DNA of 64,000 bases from Prolixibacteraceae bacterium (GTDB taxonomy: Bacteria; Bacteroidota; Bacteroidia; Bacteroidales; Prolixibacteraceae). Positions within the stretch are counted from its first letter, which is position 1. The number at the start of each line of letters is the position of its first letter. The DNA is taken from NCBI GenBank assembly GCA_003506435.1, contig DOAQ01000037.1, positions 1-64,000 on the forward strand. Direction: 5' to 3'. Below are positions 27,133 to 37,021 of the stretch, piece by piece. Made by a program: the position numbers and the translations under genes. Under the pieces are notes generated by a model, which saw only the letters and a list, made by a program, of their open reading frames with translations, was not told the origin of the DNA and did not search any database.

Positions 27133-27432
27133 ACCATTACGATGACTTGTTCGTTCACTGGAATTATTAAGTAGATCATTGTTCCTGATCTGTCAATAAA
27201 GTGTTTTATGAAAAAAATTCCCCCATGAAAGTAATTCTCTCTGCAACAATAATATTCAAAAGTAACGAAATAAATTTCAAAAACGGTGTTTGTATTTCAG
27301 AAAATAATAAAGGGGGAAGGAGTGTGTTTTCTTTTTTCAATTTTATATTTTTCACAGGGAAGGAGCAAAAATAAAATTTAAAAGCGAGAGCTGAAATTAT
27401 AAAACAGGAATAAACCGAAAAAAACGGAGCCA
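27133..27432. other. Noncoding AT-rich gap
   Basis: No gene is supported. The stretch is A- and T-rich, contains a short purine run (AATAAAGGGGGAAGG) near 27306, and should hold the promoter of the TorF-like gene that starts at 27132. I see no clear TAnnTTTG box in the right place. Confidence 0.45.
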
Positions 27433-27502
27433 AACGAAAACAGGAAGCGGTATGAAAAGTTGCCGATTTTACGGGTGTGGTGACTTTTCATACCGCCTTC
27501 TG
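27433..27502 (-). terminator. Terminator hairpin after the MBG-repeat gene
   Basis: GCGGTATGAAAAGT (27447-27460) pairs with ACTTTTCATACCGC (27483-27496), a 14-bp perfect stem, and the pairing extends outward through GAA/TTC with a small mismatch. On the minus strand the hairpin follows the stop at 27523 and is followed by a T-rich tail (CTGTTTTCGTTTGG). The loop of about 22 bases is large for a terminator. Confidence 0.7.
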
Positions 27503-27522
27503 TTTACAACTATACTAATTTG

Positions 27523-30500
27523 TTACCGGGTCATTACTACTTGTTTTACTGCAATTTGTTTTCCGTCATTTACCCGTACTAAGTATATCCCCGGTGCGTT
27601 GCCGGTAAGGTCGATTGTGGTTTTCCCTGAAACTTTGTTAATGACCTTTGTTATTTTTCCGTTTATACTGAGTACCGTCAATTCAAAATCACTGCCAGGT
27701 AATTCAACGTGAACCAATCCTGAAGTAACTGTCGGGAAGACCCGGAATTGCAGGTTTTGCAGATTTTCTTCTGAGGATGTCGGAATAGTTGGGGTACTGT
27801 CATCCGGGTCAATGATTCCGTCGCCATCGGTATCTTTGTTAAACGGATTGGTACCTTTTGTTGCTTCAACTTCATCGCTTAGCCCGTCGTTGTCGTCGTC
27901 GGGATCGTTTATGTCAGCAATACCATCTTTATCATTATCCGATAATATTTTAAGTTCTCCGGTTACTGATCCTTCGTAATTCTCGGTACTGACAGTTGCA
28001 ACTACTTTGTATGTTCCGACTGCTGACGGTGCAACAGAACTTCCGTCGTAGGTGATAACCGGTAATATACCTTGGACATTGGTGCTTATCGTAACTGTTT
28101 TGGGTTGTCCGTCGTGTACAAAATCCAGTTTATCAAAATTGATGGTCACCGGGGCTTTTTGTATAATCAGTGTTTTAGTAACAGAGCCTGTAAACTGAGA
28201 GGAAGAAACGGTAGCTGTAACGGTATAAGTCCCTGCATTAACCGGGACAGAAATACTTTCATTGTATTTCACATCAACTGTTAAGCCTTCAGGATCAGTA
28301 ATAACTGTCACTGGTTTTGGTTTTCCGTCGTAGGTGGACAGAAGACCATCAAGGGTAATTGACGCAGTTCCCGGTGTAATGGTCAGAGTTCCCGGTTTAT
28401 AATTGAATGTATAGTTATTATCGCTTCCTCCCGAAACAGTAATCTCGTATGTTCCCGGTAAACTTGACTCATCTGCTGTGGTCGAGGCAAAAGGAGCAAT
28501 GTCGATGGATGAAGCATCTTCGTTGTTTTTTAAACCTGAATAAGAAAAAGAGAACTCTGGATTTGGCTCTTTATACCCACGGGATTTATTGTCGGCAGTA
28601 GTGGTAAGTTCTGCTTTTTGAATCGTTAAAGTTCCGTTTTTGTATACAAAGCTGTAATTGTTATCTGCTCCGTTTGCCGGAATAATAGGATATGCTCCGG
28701 CATTGCTGGCTGCATTTGCCTGGCAACTAACGGTTGGGAAAATGTCAATTACCGAAGTGTCTTCGCCATAAAGGAGCCCTTCGACCAATATTGTTAACGC
28801 CGGATTTTCACCTCCGTAAATTTTGTTTTTGTTCCCGGCTGTAATGGTCAGTATTGCCTTGTTGATTATATATGTTCCGGCAATAGCATTGTCCAGCGTG
28901 TTGTAATTGATCAGATCGGTGGGAGTGAAATCTGCTGTTACTGAATATGAACCGGCATCCTTTGCTCCAGTAGTCAGGCCATTGTATTTTTCATCCGAAA
29001 TAACTCCAGATACGGACGGTATAATTAAATCCTGTTGTGCATAACCAGTATAGGGCGCAGGTGTATTCAACATCAGTCGCAGGGTCGGTGTTGCTTTTTG
29101 AATCACCAGTTGGGCATTGACAGGGGAGAATGAATAGTTAGCTGCGCTTAAGCTTGTAACATCCGGAACAATGGTATATGTTCCTGCATTAACTGCGGCA
29201 GGGCCTGTACCTGAGTATGTCAGGGTTCCGCTAACTTCACCGACTGTTTCATTGTTCACAAAACCTGTAATGGTGGTAGTAAAGGGGCTGTAAACATTTC
29301 CATCGTACTCTTTTGTTTTATTGTCGGCAGTATAGGTCAGTGTTTTTCTATTGATGGTTACAGCGCCATTCACAAAGCTAAAACTATAATTCGCAGCCGA
29401 CAAAGTTCCGTTTGCCGTAGTAATTGTTACCGGGCTTGAAACTACCGGTGTTGTATTAGTGTAAGCTGTTGCAAGCGATGGAGCTCCTGATATTACTCCC
29501 GCTTCTGTTTCCGAATTGACAAAACCTGTCATGGTATAAGTAAGCGTTGGTTTGGTATCTCCGTAAGTCACCGTTTTATTGTCAGATGTAACAGTCAGGT
29601 TTTTCTTATTAATGGTAACTATCCCATTGACTAAAGTGAAGTTATAATTGGCAGCCGCAAGCGTACCGGTTGCAGAAGTAATGGTTACCGGGCTTGAAGC
29701 CACTGGCGTGGTATTTGAATAAGCAGTCGTAAGCGATGGACTTCCGGTTACGGCACTTGCTTCGGTTTCAGAATTAACAAACCCCGTCATGTTATATGTT
29801 AGGGTTGGTTTGGCATCACCATACGTCACCGTTTTATCGACAGTCGTAACGGTCAACTCTTTTTTATTGATGGTGATGGTGCCGTTTACAAACGTAAAAC
29901 TATAATTGGTAGCAGCCAGTGTGCCTATTACTGAAATAATGTTTACCGGGCTCGAAACCACAGGCGTCGTAACTGTATACGCAGTAGTCAACGATGGACT
30001 TCCGGTTACGGCGCCTGCTTCGGTTTCCGAATTAACAAACCCCGTCAAGGTATAAGTTAGCGTTGGTTTTGCGTCACCGTAAGTTACCGTTTTGTTATCG
30101 GCTGTTACGGTCAGCACTACTTTATTGATTGTGAAATTACCGACAGCCCCGTTGTTGATACTGTTGAAATTGGCCAGGTCACCCGGAGTGAAATCAGCCG
30201 TTAAAGTGTAGGTTTTTGCATTCGTAGGCACTGTGGTTGAACCATCATATTTTAATGTCAAAGTACCGGCAACCGGCAAACTGTAGTTGGTAACTGTAAC
30301 GGTTGCTGCTTGCGCCTGTCCGTTATAAGTGACCGGTGAATTGGTCACGGCCAGCATCGGGGTTGCCTTGTTTATGGTCAGTGTGCCGTTTACATAGGTG
30401 AACGAATAGTTGTCGTCCGCTCCATTGTCCGGCACAATAGTATATGGCCCCACGTTGCTTGCTGAAGTAGCCGAAGTAGTTGCCGTAGGCGCAGTATTTA

Positions 30501-33138
30501 AAACTGTGGCGCTTTCAGAATTTACCCATCCCGAATAGCTGACGGTCAAGGCCGGGTTGTTATCGCCATAAAATCTTGATTTGTTATCGGCCGTAACGGT
30601 CAGGTTTTTCTTATTAATGGTTACTGCACCGTTTACAAACGAGAAGCTGTAATTTGCGGCAGCCAGTGTTCCAATCGCCGAAGTAATGGTTACCGGGCTT
30701 GACGCTACTTGTGTGGTATTGATATAAGCAGTTGTCAGTGATGGAGTTCCGGTTACCACAGATGCTTCGGTTTCCGAATTTACAAAGCCCGTCATGGTAT
30801 AAGTAAGTATTGGTGTGATGTCGCCGTAGGTTACTGTTTTGTTGCCGGCAGTAACGGTCAGTTGTTTCCGATTGATGGTAATCGTCCCATTGACTGACGT
30901 AAAACTGTAATTGGCAGATGAGAGGTCTCCATTTGTTGCAGTGATAGTTACCGGACCTGAAGCTACGGGCGTCGTAACTGTATACACAGTTGCCAGCGAT
31001 GGACTTCCGGTAACAACACCTGCTTCAGTTTCTGAATTTACAAAACCCGTCATGGTATGAGTCAATGTTGGTTTAGCATCGCCATAAGTCACTGTTTTAT
31101 TGTCGGCTGTAACCGTCAACCCTTTCTTATTAATGGTGACTGCACCATCTACAAACGAAAAGCTGTAATTGGTGGCAGCCAGCGTCCCTGTTGCCGAGGT
31201 AATAGTTACCGGACTTGAAGCTACGGGTGTCGTAACGGTATACGCAGTTGTCAGCGATGGAGTCCCGGTTACTGCGCTGGCTTCAGTTTCTGAATTTATA
31301 AAGCCCGTCATGGTATAAGTAAGTGTTGGTTTAGTGTCGCCATAAGTCACTGTTTTATTGTGTGCCGTAACAGTCAACCCTTTCTTATTGATGGTGACTG
31401 TACCGTTTACAAACGAGAAGCTGTAATTTGTGGCAGCCAGTGTTCCAATCGCCGAAGTAATGGTTACCGGGCTTGAAGCCACCGATGTGGTATTTGTATA
31501 CGTAGTTGTCAGCGATGGACTTCCGGTAACAACACCTGCTTCGGTTTCTGAATTTACAAAACCCGTCATGGTATAAGTTAGTGTTGGTTTAGCGTCACCA
31601 TATGTTACTGTTTTATTGTCGGCGGTAACAGTTAAAGTGGCTTTGTTCACAGTAAGTGTTTGTGATACTTCGGGTGCCGGAAGATAAGTGGCATCTCCTG
31701 CCTGATTGGCTTTTATAGTGGTGGTGCCGGGGCTAAGAATATGGATTGTATTGCCTGTTACAGTTGCCACACTTGTATTCGTCGATGTAAATATTACCGT
31801 CAGTCCGGACGATGCTGTTGCACTAATTGAAAAATCAGCATCGCCATAAGCCTTGGAAGGCAATGAGTTGAATGAAATTGTCTGGTTTCGGTTTGTCGTG
31901 AAACTTACTTCATCTCCGTATACCGTTGTCCCATTCCTGTCAGTTGCGTATGCGCGCGCTTTGTGGTTTGTCCCTTCTGAAAGACCAGTCGCCGAAACCG
32001 TAAAGGCGCCAGTCGCCGATTTAAATCCCCCGTCTGCTTTCCCATCAGCAATGGTAGGCGGTGTTCCGGCTGACGCAAGGTTCCAGCATATACCATGTGC
32101 AACCACATCAGATAGTCCCAAATGGGTAATATTCCCGTTCCCTGTAACCGAAGTTGGCTGGATGTTTGATACGTCTTGTGACGTTACTTTCAGAGCCCAG
32201 CGCAGATAAGGATATCCCCCGTTTTCGGAGCTGCTGATAGCCCAAATATTTGTAAAATCCCAGTTGGTATAAGTGCTTTGTGTTTTCATCTCAGTGGTTG
32301 TCTTGGATGACCCGCCAGCCGGATTTGAATACGAGTTTAAGTAAAAGCAATCGGTTATACTGCCATACGAATCACCGGTCAAGGCATATACCCGCCTATA
32401 CGGAGGGCCGTTAACAGAACCCACGTTATATGAATATTTTAAATCCCCACTTAGCAAACCAATCAACCCTCCGATCCAACCATCTGTACCTGAAGTGCCA
32501 TCTACCGTCCCGTTATTGTAACAATTTTCAACCTTTGAAGTAGAAATGGTTTTCCCGGCTATCCCGCCAACCTCCAAGACTCCGTTAACAGTGCCGCTGT
32601 TGCATGATTCGTATATAAAGCCATAATTCGTAAGCCCGGCTATTCCGCCAACATCCTCATTACCTGTTACTGTACCACTCACAAAGTGACAATTTCGTAC
32701 AGTTGCTCCCCAGTTGTACCCGACAAATGCTCCCACAGTATTGTGTCCGACAATAGTTGAAGTAACTAATTTCAAATTTTTTAATGTTCCCCTAAGCGTT
32801 TTAAACAGACCGACTTGATCACTACCCGATACACTAATCGTTAAGCTTGAGATACTATGCCCTTGTCCGTCATAGGTTCCCCAAAAAGATCCTCCGATTG
32901 GCGGAAATCCGGCCCCGCCATTCCACCCTGAAGTTGCAGACGCATCGATATCTGCGGTTTGAATGAACCAACTATTCCAGCTACCCGAGTTCTGGCTGAT
33001 CCAGTACAGATTATCCAGGGTGGCAATTTGATAAGGGTTGGTGCTTGTTCCCGAACCGGAAGGCTGGGTTGCTGTTTGTGCAAACAGTCCCGTAAATGTG
33101 AACACCATCAGGACAATGAGTAAAATTCTTTTTTTCAT
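27523..33138 (-). CDS. Giant MBG-repeat protein secreted by T9SS
   Basis: An 1871-residue protein, probably exported to the cell surface. The start is the Met at 33138 (MKKRILLIVLMVFTFTGLFAQ), a signal peptide; the upstream frame to 33342 looks random. Order: GLUG-like repeats (about 100-250, VGGIAGLTNYG and VGGIAGKTIST), a fibronectin-like segment (about 315-415), an Ig-like domain, then about fifteen MBG/YDG-type beta repeats of 75-86 residues. Seven of these (four in a row, then three) are nearly identical, each with TVTYGD.KPTLTYTMTGF. Then come DNDKDGI/DTDGDGI Asp-rich calcium-binding motifs and a type A T9SS sorting domain (VFPTVTSGLVHVELPG...GIYLVRV..KQVVMTR). A stalk-like adhesin or matrix role is inferred. 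The repeats could vary in number by recombination. Confidence 0.92.
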   Translation of the reverse strand: MKKRILLIVLMVFTFTGLFAQTATQPSGSGTSTNPYQIATLDNLYWISQNSGSWNSWFIQTADIDASATSGWNGGAGFPPIGGSFWGTYDGQGHSISSLTISVSGSDQVGLFKTLRGTLKNLKLVTSTIVGHNTVGAFVGYNWGATVRNCHFVSGTVTGNEDVGGIAGLTNYGFIYESCNSGTVNGVLEVGGIAGKTISTSKVENCYNNGTVDGTSGTDGWIGGLIGLLSGDLKYSYNVGSVNGPPYRRVYALTGDSYGSITDCFYLNSYSNPAGGSSKTTTEMKTQSTYTNWDFTNIWAISSSENGGYPYLRWALKVTSQDVSNIQPTSVTGNGNITHLGLSDVVAHGICWNLASAGTPPTIADGKADGGFKSATGAFTVSATGLSEGTNHKARAYATDRNGTTVYGDEVSFTTNRNQTISFNSLPSKAYGDADFSISATASSGLTVIFTSTNTSVATVTGNTIHILSPGTTTIKANQAGDATYLPAPEVSQTLTVNKATLTVTADNKTVTYGDAKPTLTYTMTGFVNSETEAGVVTGSPSLTTTYTNTTSVASSPVTITSAIGTLAATNYSFSFVNGTVTINKKGLTVTAHNKTVTYGDTKPTLTYTMTGFINSETEASAVTGTPSLTTAYTVTTPVASSPVTITSATGTLAATNYSFSFVDGAVTINKKGLTVTADNKTVTYGDAKPTLTHTMTGFVNSETEAGVVTGSPSLATVYTVTTPVASGPVTITATNGDLSSANYSFTSVNGTITINRKQLTVTAGNKTVTYGDITPILTYTMTGFVNSETEASVVTGTPSLTTAYINTTQVASSPVTITSAIGTLAAANYSFSFVNGAVTINKKNLTVTADNKSRFYGDNNPALTVSYSGWVNSESATVLNTAPTATTSATSASNVGPYTIVPDNGADDNYSFTYVNGTLTINKATPMLAVTNSPVTYNGQAQAATVTVTNYSLPVAGTLTLKYDGSTTVPTNAKTYTLTADFTPGDLANFNSINNGAVGNFTINKVVLTVTADNKTVTYGDAKPTLTYTLTGFVNSETEAGAVTGSPSLTTAYTVTTPVVSSPVNIISVIGTLAATNYSFTFVNGTITINKKELTVTTVDKTVTYGDAKPTLTYNMTGFVNSETEASAVTGSPSLTTAYSNTTPVASSPVTITSATGTLAAANYNFTLVNGIVTINKKNLTVTSDNKTVTYGDTKPTLTYTMTGFVNSETEAGVISGAPSLATAYTNTTPVVSSPVTITTANGTLSAANYSFSFVNGAVTINRKTLTYTADNKTKEYDGNVYSPFTTTITGFVNNETVGEVSGTLTYSGTGPAAVNAGTYTIVPDVTSLSAANYSFSPVNAQLVIQKATPTLRLMLNTPAPYTGYAQQDLIIPSVSGVISDEKYNGLTTGAKDAGSYSVTADFTPTDLINYNTLDNAIAGTYIINKAILTITAGNKNKIYGGENPALTILVEGLLYGEDTSVIDIFPTVSCQANAASNAGAYPIIPANGADNNYSFVYKNGTLTIQKAELTTTADNKSRGYKEPNPEFSFSYSGLKNNEDASSIDIAPFASTTADESSLPGTYEITVSGGSDNNYTFNYKPGTLTITPGTASITLDGLLSTYDGKPKPVTVITDPEGLTVDVKYNESISVPVNAGTYTVTATVSSSQFTGSVTKTLIIQKAPVTINFDKLDFVHDGQPKTVTISTNVQGILPVITYDGSSVAPSAVGTYKVVATVSTENYEGSVTGELKILSDNDKDGIADINDPDDDNDGLSDEVEATKGTNPFNKDTDGDGIIDPDDSTPTIPTSSEENLQNLQFRVFPTVTSGLVHVELPGSDFELTVLSINGKITKVINKVSGKTTIDLTGNAPGIYLVRVNDGKQIAVKQVVMTR

Positions 33139-33479
33139 AGGATTGATTGATTTTGTTTTTTTTATATAGCATCCTGCTTGAAAATAATATAGGAACGCAT
33201 ACAGCTTTTTAATTAAAACTTCGCGTTGCCCTTGTTTTATAAATAATGTTCTTAACATATCCGACATCACCAACATTTCGGGAAATTGTTTTTCCCAATC
33301 GCATCCATCCATCCCTTCTTCGCAAAACGGGTCCGTTTGCACTTTTCAGTACATCAAAAGTAAAGGGGATATATTGTTTTTGATTTTCGGAAAAATGACT
33401 TGTTTTTCGGATTTGTGACCAAATGGTGGTTTTTCGGGGCAGGGAAGACTTCTATTATTATATATTGCGAATTGATTGT
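33139..33479. other. Upstream region of the MBG-repeat gene
   Basis: A 341-base stretch between the membrane AraC gene and the MBG gene, both on the minus strand. An exact TAnnTTTG box on the minus strand (TACTTTTG, plus-strand 33355-33362) lies 217 bases before the MBG start, which would give a long leader. The part from 33139 to 33342 is open in the MBG frame, but its translation is unlike a protein domain. No hairpin terminator is evident after the AraC gene, so read-through from it is possible. Confidence 0.45.
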
Positions 33480-34676
33480 TTAATCCAGCTTCTCGATATA
33501 CTCTCTGGGGGTACAATTTGTCTTTTCCCGAAAACTCTGGTAAAAACTGCTCAAACTGTTGAACCCGATCGTCTGGCAGATATGCTCAATGCTGAAACTT
33601 CGCCATTGTTTATCTTCTTCCAGTTTATGCAACAAAAATTCGATCCTCAGATTATTAATATATTGATTGAAGTTTTTGTTGTACGTACAATGGATTGCCT
33701 GGCTGATCAGTTTTGGGGACAATTCTGTGTTTTCTGATAAGATAGTCAGATTAAAATCGGGTTGTAAAAACGATTGTTTTACAAGTAGAAATGTGTTGAT
33801 TCGTTTTATTCGTTTAACAATTACCGGTTTTATATTTTCCTGAGGCAAATTTAATTCTTCCGGATGATCTTCTGTGTCTTGCAGAATATTATTCGGAAGT
33901 ATGTCATCCTTCAACGTATTTTTCTCAAGATTTAAACCATATAAAATTTCAGGGTTCGTCAAAAGGAAAATAAGAATATATGACATTTCAATAATTCCGG
34001 CTATTTCAATAGATAGATTGGCGAGTGTCATATTTAGCCGATATAGAAATGAAGATACAACAAACAGAATGAGCGCCAGCAGGCTGGTAATTGTAAATCC
34101 TTTGACGAACGCGATAAGTTTTTTGTTGGATTTTAAAAAATGCACATTGGCCCCGGGAAGATATTTTACCAAAGTACGGACTCCGGCCAAAATATATATA
34201 CAGGAGATGCCTTGTTTCAGGAACGTGTGATATAACGAGGGAAATAATCCTTCTTTCAGTGAAAAATAGTTCAGTCCCGGCTCTTGGTAAAATAATCCGA
34301 TCATCTGTAATTTTTCTTCTCCAGAAGAAAAATAGAAAGGCATTAGTTCGATAAGATGAAGCAGGAATGGTGAAAAATGAAGCCAATCCTGTCTTCGGAG
34401 TTTATATTCTTCGTAAAGCAGCATCCGTATGGACAGATAGATGGTGGGACCAATCAGGTATCCGAAAGGCGCCGATATCCTGAAGAAATGAGGAACATGC
34501 AACAAAAGCCGGCTTCTGAATAAAAACAGGTAAATGGAAAGCAAGGTCAGGCTAAGAATATTTAAAGCAAGGATTTTATATGCGAACGTACTTCTTTTTG
34601 TACATAGAAATATGGCAATTATAAATAATCCCAAAACAACCTGGAACGCCGAAATGATGGCAAGTGTAATCTCCAT
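33480..34676 (-). CDS. AraC-family regulator with multi-pass membrane N-terminus
   Basis: A 398-residue protein. The N-terminal 245 residues hold about seven hydrophobic segments (for example residues 5-24, 34-52, 68-86, 196-218 and 224-242). The C-terminal 100 residues are a double helix-turn-helix AraC domain, with FNLTILSENTELSPKLIS as the first HTH and FSIEHICQTIGFNSLSSFYQ, then FREKTNCTPREYI, as the second. Such membrane-anchored AraC proteins are common in Bacteroidota and are thought to sense a signal at the membrane. Its position just upstream of the MBG-repeat gene on the same strand suggests it may control that gene; this is inference. Confidence 0.93.
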   Translation of the reverse strand: MEITLAIISAFQVVLGLFIIAIFLCTKRSTFAYKILALNILSLTLLSIYLFLFRSRLLLHVPHFFRISAPFGYLIGPTIYLSIRMLLYEEYKLRRQDWLHFSPFLLHLIELMPFYFSSGEEKLQMIGLFYQEPGLNYFSLKEGLFPSLYHTFLKQGISCIYILAGVRTLVKYLPGANVHFLKSNKKLIAFVKGFTITSLLALILFVVSSFLYRLNMTLANLSIEIAGIIEMSYILIFLLTNPEILYGLNLEKNTLKDDILPNNILQDTEDHPEELNLPQENIKPVIVKRIKRINTFLLVKQSFLQPDFNLTILSENTELSPKLISQAIHCTYNKNFNQYINNLRIEFLLHKLEEDKQWRSFSIEHICQTIGFNSLSSFYQSFREKTNCTPREYIEKLD

Positions 34677-34899
34677 TCAACAAGTCATTGTAAAAATCAC
34701 AAATGGTTTTTAATTTTTTGTTGAGCAAATATAGAAAATGTGTTTATAAAAATAGACGAATTACCTCGTCAAAGGCTCCATTTATCTGCGTTTATACGAT
34801 TTTTCTTTTTTGTGAAATGCCAAAATGATACAATTTTGCTTCTTCATGTAATTTCCAGGAAGAATAGCATCGCAATAAAATCGATAAGAATGAGCATGT

Positions 34900-34929
34900 T
34901 TTGTTTTTCTGGTTTAAAAAGTACTTTTG
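34900..34929 (+). promoter_or_regulatory. Bacteroidota promoter of the GH43-like gene
   Basis: A -33 TTTG (34900-34903), an 18-base spacer and a -7 TACTTTTG (34922-34929) match the Bacteroidota sigma-ABfr consensus. Transcription would start near 34935, giving a leader of about 35 bases before the ATG at 34971. Confidence 0.75.
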
Positions 34930-34970
34930 GACAAGGTTTATTACTTCGTTTTGAAAAAACACCAACGACA

Positions 34971-35897
34971 ATGAAAATAATTTTCATATCACTACTTTTT
35001 ACTGTTTTAATTTTCTCATGTCGGAAAGCTGAAGAAAAAGTATATATGTTCTCTTTTTTTAAGGACAACGGGCAGGACGGGCTTCACCTGACATACAGTC
35101 GCGATGGTTATCAATGGGAAGCGCTTAAAGATAACCGGTCGTTCCTGACACCGGCGGTTGCCAAAGATAAACTGATGCGCGATCCGTGTATTATTCAGGG
35201 TACGGACAGTAAATTTCACATGGTTTGGACAGTTAGCTGGAACGACCGCGGAATTGGTTATGCTTCGTCGGAAGATTTGGTACACTGGTCGGAACAAAAA
35301 TTTATACCGGTAATGGAGCACGAGTCTGAAGCGCTTAATTGCTGGGCTCCCGAAATTTTTTACGACGAAGATCAGCATTTATACATGATTTACTGGGCAA
35401 CTACTATTCCCGGTCGATTTCCGGAAAGTGACAGACAGGGCGACAGCAAGTATAATCATAGGATGTACTATACAACCACTGTCGATTTTAATACCTTCCA
35501 GCCTGCTAAACTTTTGTACGATGGAGGTTTCAATGTGATTGACGCGGTGATTAAAAAGATTGGCGCCAACTATTACATGTTCCTGAAAGATGAAACGAAG
35601 GACCCTGTCAAAAAGCACATCCGCATTGCAGTCAGCGATACATTGACGGGTAATTATCATCTGATCAGCGAACCAATTACCCCCGATTGGGTAGAAGGGC
35701 CGACCGTTGCCAGTGTCGATGGATACTGGGTTGTTTATTACGACGAATATACCCGTCATCGTATGGGAGCTGTCCGATCAAAGGATTTGAAAAACTGGGA
35801 AGTAATCAGTGATTCGGTGAGTTTTCCCGACGGAACCCGCCACGGAACTGTTTTTCAGGTGAATGAATGTATTTTGGAAACCTTGCTGAAAGAATAA
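34971..35897 (+). CDS. GH43-like five-bladed beta-propeller lipoprotein
   Basis: A 308-residue exported protein. The hydrophobic N-terminus ends in LIFSC at about residue 17, a relaxed lipobox, so a lipid-anchored product is likely. Blades typical of glycoside hydrolase family 43 and relatives are visible: HLTYSRDGYQWEA near residue 38, RDPCIIQGTDSKFHMVWT near residue 69, WAPEIFYDEDQHLYMIYWAT near residue 126 and EGPTVASVDGYWVVYYDEY near residue 243. These would give the Asp and Glu residues of an arabinanase/xylosidase-like site, but the substrate is not predictable. The frame is open upstream to 34740, but the ATG at 34971 sits directly before the signal peptide and 40 bases after a good promoter. 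Confidence 0.85.
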   Translation: MKIIFISLLFTVLIFSCRKAEEKVYMFSFFKDNGQDGLHLTYSRDGYQWEALKDNRSFLTPAVAKDKLMRDPCIIQGTDSKFHMVWTVSWNDRGIGYASSEDLVHWSEQKFIPVMEHESEALNCWAPEIFYDEDQHLYMIYWATTIPGRFPESDRQGDSKYNHRMYYTTTVDFNTFQPAKLLYDGGFNVIDAVIKKIGANYYMFLKDETKDPVKKHIRIAVSDTLTGNYHLISEPITPDWVEGPTVASVDGYWVVYYDEYTRHRMGAVRSKDLKNWEVISDSVSFPDGTRHGTVFQVNECILETLLKE

Positions 35898-35906
35898 TCT
35901 GCCGGA

Positions 35907-36719
35907 TCAGTCGCACAAAATATTCATGTCTTTGGAGGGATTGATGCATAAAACCGGTAACCGCCCTGCTTTCCGGATGATTTTCTTTTCGGGCAGGCCG
36001 ATCAGCAGATCGATAAGGGTTATATGTTTGCTACCCAGAATAATCAGCACATCGTCATTTCCTGCCTGTGCATTTTTCATTGCTTCAAATTGTATTTTCC
36101 AACTGTTGGAACGCCCTTCCTGTAACACATGTTGAACCTGCATTTTCTTTAAAAACTTCCGGATAAAAAGAAGGTTCTTTTTTACCTTGTTTTCGTTCTC
36201 TGCGTTCTGCTCACGGGCGCTGGTTACCAGTACTTCAGCGCTGTTGAACCGTCCAAGGTACGAAGCCCACAGCGATGTTTCCTTCATCTCTTTCCGGTAA
36301 TCGACAGGTAGCGCAACATGTTTGTAACTGATCAGATCGGTGGTTTTGCCATCGACAAACAAAAAGGGGATGGTGCTTTCCCGGAGTGCTTTCAGTTTTT
36401 CTGAAAGTTGTTCTTTATTCAGTATTAAAATTACGGAGTCGTATTTGTAGGCCAGCCGTTCCGCCTGTTCTTCGAGGATTCCCTTTAAAACGAGAGAAGA
36501 TACAACCAGATGGTTCGCCTTGCTTTTTATTGTCCGGGCAATTTCACTTAATCGGTCAGATAGTTCTGCTTTATTTGAGCCTTTCTTTCCGGTAAGTGAG
36601 AACAGACAGAGTTCTTTTCTTAGGAAACCGGCGATGAAAATGCCATGAAGGATTATTCCGTTCATGCCCGGCGAGAAATCGCAAAAAACTGTTACTTTTT
36701 GTTCCGAAAGATTTTTCAT
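35907..36719 (-). CDS. Universal-stress-protein-like tandem domain protein
   Basis: A 270-residue cytosolic protein with the size and strand pattern of tandem UspA proteins. The N-half begins KVTVFCDFSPGMNGIILHG and the C-half HVALPVDYRKEMKETSLWAS, each like the first strand and helix of a Usp domain. The end, DVLIILGSKHITLIDLLIG followed by RLPVLCINP, resembles the terminal Usp strands, but the ATP-binding GxxGxxGxxGS loop is degenerate. The ATG at 36719 is preferred over the open frame to 36773. A minus-strand -7-like TAGTTTTG lies at plus-strand 36734-36741. It converges with the GH43-like gene with a nine-base gap. Identification is by fold pattern only. Confidence 0.65.
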   Translation of the reverse strand: MKNLSEQKVTVFCDFSPGMNGIILHGIFIAGFLRKELCLFSLTGKKGSNKAELSDRLSEIARTIKSKANHLVVSSLVLKGILEEQAERLAYKYDSVILILNKEQLSEKLKALRESTIPFLFVDGKTTDLISYKHVALPVDYRKEMKETSLWASYLGRFNSAEVLVTSAREQNAENENKVKKNLLFIRKFLKKMQVQHVLQEGRSNSWKIQFEAMKNAQAGNDDVLIILGSKHITLIDLLIGLPEKKIIRKAGRLPVLCINPSKDMNILCD

Positions 36720-36820
36720 ATCCTGAATCCGCCCAAAACTATCTATTTTTTTGCAATTGGCCGAATGGTGCATTGAAAAAGGTTTGGCGCAGATTTAAGT
36801 TGGATGTGCAACCGATCAAT

Positions 36821-37003
36821 AAAAACAGGAGGCTGGCCAAAAAGTAAATATTACGATAACTTTTCTCTGTGAAACTTCTGTGGGTAACTCTGATAAACTC
36901 TCCCGGAAAATCGGGACAAGTTGTGGTTCAATTGTTTATTTTTACCACAGAGTTACACGGAGTAAAAACACAGAGTTTTTGGACAGCCTCCTCCTGTTTT
37001 TTT
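36821..37003. repeat. 183-bp nested inverted repeat (REP/MITE-like)
   Basis: The outer arms start with AAAAACAGGAGG (36821-36832), continue through the CTGGCCAAAAA-like part to 36843, and are matched on the right by 36976-37003 (TTTTTGGACAGCC and CTCCTGTTTTT), with a 3-base insertion. Inside, CTCTGTG...GTAACTCTG-like sequence (near 36864-36892) is inverted relative to CCACAGAGTTACACGG (36946-36961). The centre has TCCCG (36901-36905) facing CGGGA (36912-36916). It has no open frame. It probably terminates transcription on both strands near the OmpA gene, and looks like a dispersed intergenic element. Confidence 0.75.
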
Positions 37004-37021
37004 ATAGAATGAGCAACAAAA

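Noticed and set aside
33139..33342. N-terminal extension of the MBG protein
   Set aside because: The signal peptide begins at the Met at 33138, so residues before it would block export.
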